A stretch of DNA of 64,000 nt, taken from CAZABP01 sp964483245 (GTDB lineage: Bacteria > Planctomycetota > UBA1135 > UBA2386). This document shows positions 60,950 through 64,000 of the stretch, piece by piece. The notes under the pieces are model-generated. The model was not told the DNA's origin. It worked only from the letters and a program-made list of their open reading frames with translations, and did no database searches. The stretch is taken from assembly GCA_964483245.1 (NCBI GenBank), contig CAZABP010000012.1, forward strand, positions 1-64,000, given 5' to 3'. How positions within the stretch are numbered: the stretch's first letter is position 1; the number at the start of each line of letters is the position of its first letter. The translations under genes and the position numbers were made by a program.

Positions 60950-63097
60950 ATGCGCGCTGCGTCGCACCTCCTCCTCACGCTGCTGCTCGGTGCCGCGCCC
61001 GTCCTGCGCGCGCAGCACGAGGTCGCCGACTCCGCCTGCGGGTTCGCGATCACGCTGCCGAGTGCGGACTGGAAGCTGCAGGACCACAGCGGGCAGGGGG
61101 CGGTCGTGCACATCTACTCGCCGACGACGCCGCCGGTGCCGCGCGTGACGTTGCTGCGGATCCCGGCCGCGTTCCTGCCGGACGGGCTCGCGACGCGCGC
61201 GAGCCAGATGCGGGCGATGCCGGCGCTGCAGTGCGAGCCGGTCGTGGCAGCGACGCTGGCCGGGCGCGACGCGCAGCAGTTCGAATACACCGGCGGCGGC
61301 GTGCGCCACATCGAACGCGCGCTGCTGCTCGGCGATGCCTACACGATCCTGCAGATCGCGGCGAAGCCGGGCGATTGGCAGGAGCCGCAGCGCGCTGCCG
61401 CTTACGAGCAGGTCTGGACCTCGGCGCGCCTCGTCGAGCTCGCGGCACCGGTGAAGCTGTCGGTCGATCCGAAAACGCCCGAGCAGGTGCGGCAGACGCG
61501 CGCCGCGCTCGAGCCAGCGCCGCAGCCGTTCGAGTTGCGCGCGCACGACCTGCAGGTGCGGATCGAACCGGCGACCGGCCGCGTCGAAGTGCGCGACGAG
61601 CTGACGATCGCCGCGCGCGGCCAGGAAGTGGCGGAGCTCGAGCTGTTCTGCACCCTGGTCGAGATCGATGGCATCCGCTGCGGGGACCAAGAACTGCAGT
61701 GGGAGAAGCAGGACGACCGGACGCTGCGGCTCCAGCTCGCGCAGCCGCTGGCGCCCGGCGCGGAGACGCGCCTGCAGTTCACCGCGCATGCCGAGAAGTT
61801 CCATACCGCGGTCGACCAGAAGCTCGTCGCGGAGATCGCGGTGTTCGGTCAGGTCGAGCCGACGTCGTCGTTCACGTCGCACGTCCTCTACTACCCGGTC
61901 GATCAGCGCAACGACGCCCAGGTGCGGATCGCGCTGTCGGTGCCGCACGGCTACGTCGCCGTCAGTGGCGGCAACGCGCTCGGCAGCGAGCAGGACGGAG
62001 ACCGCGTCGTCTTCCGCTACGAGGAGCCCCTGCGCACGCCGCGGCTGCTGCCGTTCGGCTTCGCCGTCGCGCGCTACGAAGTGCTGCGGGACGAGCTCCC
62101 CTCCGGGCTGCAGCTCGAGATCTGGCATCCGCAGCACAAGCAGAAGGAGGCAGCGCAGCGGATGCGGATCGCACGCATCTGCGGCGAGCTGTTCGAGCAG
62201 CGGATGGGGCCGCTGCCGTGGCGCCGGGTCGCGTTCTGCTGGGTGGCGCCAACACGCAAGGAGACCGGGGTGAGCCTGCCGGGGCAGGTCCTCGTGTCGG
62301 ATGGGTTCTTCCGCGATGCCAGCGGCGTCGAGCTGAGCGGCGCGCGGCTCAACGATCCGCAGACGCTCGGGCCGCTGCTGATCGCCGACGAGCTGTCGCA
62401 CCAGTGGAACGCGTATGCCGTGCCGCTGCCGAACGAGCTCGCCGAAGGGATCTCGACGTTCACCAACCTGCTGTTCCTCGAAGTCGAGCGCGGGCGGGAG
62501 GAGTACCGCCGTGGGATCGAGTTCTGTGCGCATGCGTACCGCGCCGTCGCGGCGGACGCCGTCGACGTGGCGCTCGCGGATCCGGGGCTGTACCGCTCGT
62601 CCGTCTACCGCGTCGTCGCATTCTGCAAGGTGCCGGCCGTGCTCGACCTGCTGCGGCACCGGCTCGGCGAGGAGCGGTTCTGGCGCGCGTGGAAGCACGT
62701 GTTCACGACGCTGCGCGGCGAGCGCGGCGGCTATGCGCCGTTCGTGACTGCGTTCGGGGCGGGCGCCGAGGCGGAGCTCGCGGGGTTCTTCGACCAGTGG
62801 TTCTTCCAGGCCGGACACCCGCAGCCGCAGGTGCGCTGGTCGCAACGCGCTGGCGAGCAGGGACCGCTGTTGACACTCGCAGTCGAACAGGCGGAACCGG
62901 GCGGGCTGTTCGAGTTCCAGCTCGTCGTCGAGGCCGACTGCGGCGCCGCCGGCAAGATCGCGCTCGAACCGCTCGCCGTGACGCAGCGCAGCCAGTCGTT
63001 CGAGCGCGCGCTGCCGGCGGAGGCCCGGGACGTGACTGTGCGCGCCGAGGCGGACTCGCCGCTGATTCCGGTCACCGTCGCTGCGGCCGATCGCTGA
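60950..63097 (+). CDS. M1 metallopeptidase-like exported protein with altered zinc site
   Basis: A 715-residue exported protein. A signal peptide (HLLLTLLLGAAPVLRAQ) precedes about 170 residues of a possible separate beta domain, then an M1-aminopeptidase-like part. The active-site helix reads LIADELSHQWNAY where HExxH is expected; Asp480 takes the place of the first His, Glu481 and His484 remain, and the distal Glu lies in LAEGIST (Glu499), only 15 residues after His484 rather than 19. No GAMEN motif was found. It is probably not a normal aminopeptidase; a pseudo-enzyme or altered metal site is likely. It lies 17 bases after ribF. Confidence 0.78.
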   Translation: MRAASHLLLTLLLGAAPVLRAQHEVADSACGFAITLPSADWKLQDHSGQGAVVHIYSPTTPPVPRVTLLRIPAAFLPDGLATRASQMRAMPALQCEPVVAATLAGRDAQQFEYTGGGVRHIERALLLGDAYTILQIAAKPGDWQEPQRAAAYEQVWTSARLVELAAPVKLSVDPKTPEQVRQTRAALEPAPQPFELRAHDLQVRIEPATGRVEVRDELTIAARGQEVAELELFCTLVEIDGIRCGDQELQWEKQDDRTLRLQLAQPLAPGAETRLQFTAHAEKFHTAVDQKLVAEIAVFGQVEPTSSFTSHVLYYPVDQRNDAQVRIALSVPHGYVAVSGGNALGSEQDGDRVVFRYEEPLRTPRLLPFGFAVARYEVLRDELPSGLQLEIWHPQHKQKEAAQRMRIARICGELFEQRMGPLPWRRVAFCWVAPTRKETGVSLPGQVLVSDGFFRDASGVELSGARLNDPQTLGPLLIADELSHQWNAYAVPLPNELAEGISTFTNLLFLEVERGREEYRRGIEFCAHAYRAVAADAVDVALADPGLYRSSVYRVVAFCKVPAVLDLLRHRLGEERFWRAWKHVFTTLRGERGGYAPFVTAFGAGAEAELAGFFDQWFFQAGHPQPQVRWSQRAGEQGPLLTLAVEQAEPGGLFEFQLVVEADCGAAGKIALEPLAVTQRSQSFERALPAEARDVTVRAEADSPLIPVTVAAADR

Positions 63098-63150
63098 ACG
63101 TGGCTCGGCTTGATCCGCGGCCGGGCAGCGCTACCGTGCGCGGCCCGCGT

Positions 63151-63226
63151 GGGTAGGTAGCTCAGCTGGTAGAGCACAGCACTGAAAATGCTGGGGTCGC
63201 CGGTTCAACTCCGGCCCTGCCCACCA
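63151..63226 (+). tRNA. tRNA-Phe (GAA)
   Basis: A 76-nt cloverleaf with an encoded CCA. The acceptor GGGTAGG pairs with CCTGCCC with one T-G pair, the anticodon stem CAGCA/TGCTG frames the loop CTGAAAA, and GAA at 63184-63186 reads Phe codons. The T arm has GGTTCAACTCC. Confidence 0.97.
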
Positions 63227-63389
63227 GTTATGGCTTCGGCGCGGCGTATCCGTTAGCCCAGGCCGCCTTTGTGGCGCCGAACGCGTCCAACCACGCGCGT
63301 GTTCGCGGCCGCGACCCCTCATCGGGGTGGAAGCCAGGATCCGAGCGCACGTGCCTCCGCCTTCGGACAACAGTGGGACGGGTGAGCCA

Positions 63390-63905
63390 TCAGTTGTCCT
63401 CTGGCTTTTCTCGAGACGTCGCCTCACCTGCCGCTTCGAGCGCGCGGCGGACCACATCGTCCGAGATCCAGAACCCGACATCGATCAGCGCATGCAGCAG
63501 GGGCTCGACCCGTTCGATGGCGCGCGCACGCTTCGCATGGACAAGAACGCCGAGTGTGCCCTGGACGGGCAGACCGAGCCGCTTGGCGGCAGCACGGCCT
63601 CGGCGCTCGTCGATCAACACGAGGTCCGCGTTCTCACGCCGGGCGAGCGCGAGTGCAGCGGCCTCGCCGGCATCCAGTCCCGTCAGCAGCGTGCGAAGGA
63701 CCGGATCCTCGGCGTCCCAGGCGACGACCTCCAGCCACTTCGCTTGCGCAACCTCTGCGCTCCCCGGATGGCCGGCGCCGCGTTCGACGACCTCCTCGAA
63801 CACCACGCGCGGAACGAGCACGCGGTCGTGCAGTGTGCGCAGCAGGTCGAGCTGTCCGACCGCGCTCAGGTAGATGAGCGGGCCCGAGTCCGCGACGACG
63901 AGCAC
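63390..63905 (-). CDS. PIN-domain protein (DUF3368-like toxin)
   Basis: A 171-residue predicted ribonuclease. It opens with VVADSGPLIYLSAVGQLDLL (first Asp of the PIN fold), then GLDAGEAAALALARR (the Glu/Asp pair), and ADLVLIDERRGRAAAKRLGL (third acidic pair), and ends in a C-terminal extension (GFWISDDVVRRALEAAGE). DUF3368 proteins pair with small UPF0175 antitoxins, and the tail of one seems to lie six bases upstream. The GTG start is used. The bases from 63227 to 63389, between tRNA-Phe and this gene, show no gene. Confidence 0.8.
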   Translation of the reverse strand: MLVVADSGPLIYLSAVGQLDLLRTLHDRVLVPRVVFEEVVERGAGHPGSAEVAQAKWLEVVAWDAEDPVLRTLLTGLDAGEAAALALARRENADLVLIDERRGRAAAKRLGLPVQGTLGVLVHAKRARAIERVEPLLHALIDVGFWISDDVVRRALEAAGEATSREKPEDN

Positions 63906-63911
63906 GATGCG

Positions 63912-64000
63912 CTACGAGAGCTCTTCGTCGAGCTCGTTCGGGTCGTAGTCGAAGGCGGTCAGCCGGTGCTGGCCCATGATCTGGAGGAACCGCGCACGCG
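63912..64000 (-). CDS. C-terminal end of a probable UPF0175-type antitoxin (partial)
   Basis: The minus strand from the right edge encodes ARFLQIMGQHRLTAF followed by DYDPNELDEELS and a TAG at 63912-63914. The acidic Y-D-x-x-x-L-x-x-x-L ending is like that of UPF0175 proteins, the usual partners of DUF3368 toxins. The stop is six bases before the toxin's GTG. The start and the DNA-binding half lie outside the window, so this is mostly a call from context. Confidence 0.55.
   Translation of the reverse strand, partial: RARFLQIMGQHRLTAFDYDPNELDEELS

Overview
The window is GC-rich, dense bacterial chromosome with short gaps and many 4-bp ATGA/GTGA overlaps. The gene content points to a planctomycete-like bacterium, which is an inference with moderate confidence. 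The signs are two prenyltransferase/squalene-oxidase toroid proteins behind a TonB-like N-terminus, a Ser/Thr kinase fused to a sulfatase-modifying-factor domain, a giant prepilin-like protein, a right-handed beta-helix secreted protein, a PEP-CTERM-like protein and a small histone-fold protein. Lipid A, heptose and Kdo-kinase-like genes indicate an outer membrane with LPS. Everything else is ordinary housekeeping, and no prophage or insertion sequence with a transposase was seen. || Layout. 1-6060 (+): end of ftsH, then folP, the diadenylate cyclase gene cdaA, its YbbR-domain partner, glmM and tsaB, nearly all overlapping. 6276-6485 (-): bacterial histone. 6702-11820 (+): AsmA-like giant, mannose-1-phosphate guanylyltransferase, ruvX. 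11805-13415: PEP-CTERM-like protein (-), RNase P RNA (+), Kdo-kinase-like gene (-). 13502-16827 (+): glutamate dehydrogenase and a beta-helix protein. 17016-23919 (-): HD-GYP protein, then an LPS/fatty-acid operon read fabD, lpxK, lpxL-like, deoxyhypusine-synthase-like, hldE, second heptose-type nucleotidyltransferase. 24477-35418 (-): secreted coiled-coil protein, kinase-SUMF1 fusion, RNA polymerase omega, and three prepilin/PilX-like genes. 35606-40053 (+): heterodimeric ABC exporter and a lipoprotein. 40023-46165: hydrolases, typA, CDF transporter, Nif3, RNase III. 46162-53563 (+): mfd, a triple-module HEAT-like protein, a SurA-like chaperone. 53880-57389 (+): the toroid pair. 57725-63097: rpsT and a TPR gene (-), then def, ribF and an M1-like pseudo-peptidase (+). 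63151-64000: tRNA-Phe and a PIN-domain toxin with the tail of its likely antitoxin. || The most unusual layer is intergenic. Arrays of hexamers, mainly GGGTTC and GGGATC on the G-rich strand, sit at about 14.8, 23.9-24.5, 29.4, 55.4-55.8 and 57.4-57.7 kb. They match the G3N3G3N3G3N3G3 quadruplex pattern. In three places a G-rich array is followed by a 100-120 bp core and then a C-rich array. The core after each toroid gene is the same sequence family with a conserved hairpin, so gene and 3' element seem to have been duplicated together. A second repeat family, GC-rich and palindromic, lies between convergent genes at 6.1-6.3 and 16.9 kb. || Other points worth attention: the histone-fold protein; a SUMF1-tailed kinase; an ABC pair with one degenerate ATP site; an M1-type peptidase with Asp in place of the first zinc His; an alpha/beta hydrolase with Gly at the nucleophile position; and a deoxyhypusine-synthase-family gene inside the heptose/lipid A operon. 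All calls rest on reading motifs by eye; no database search was possible.
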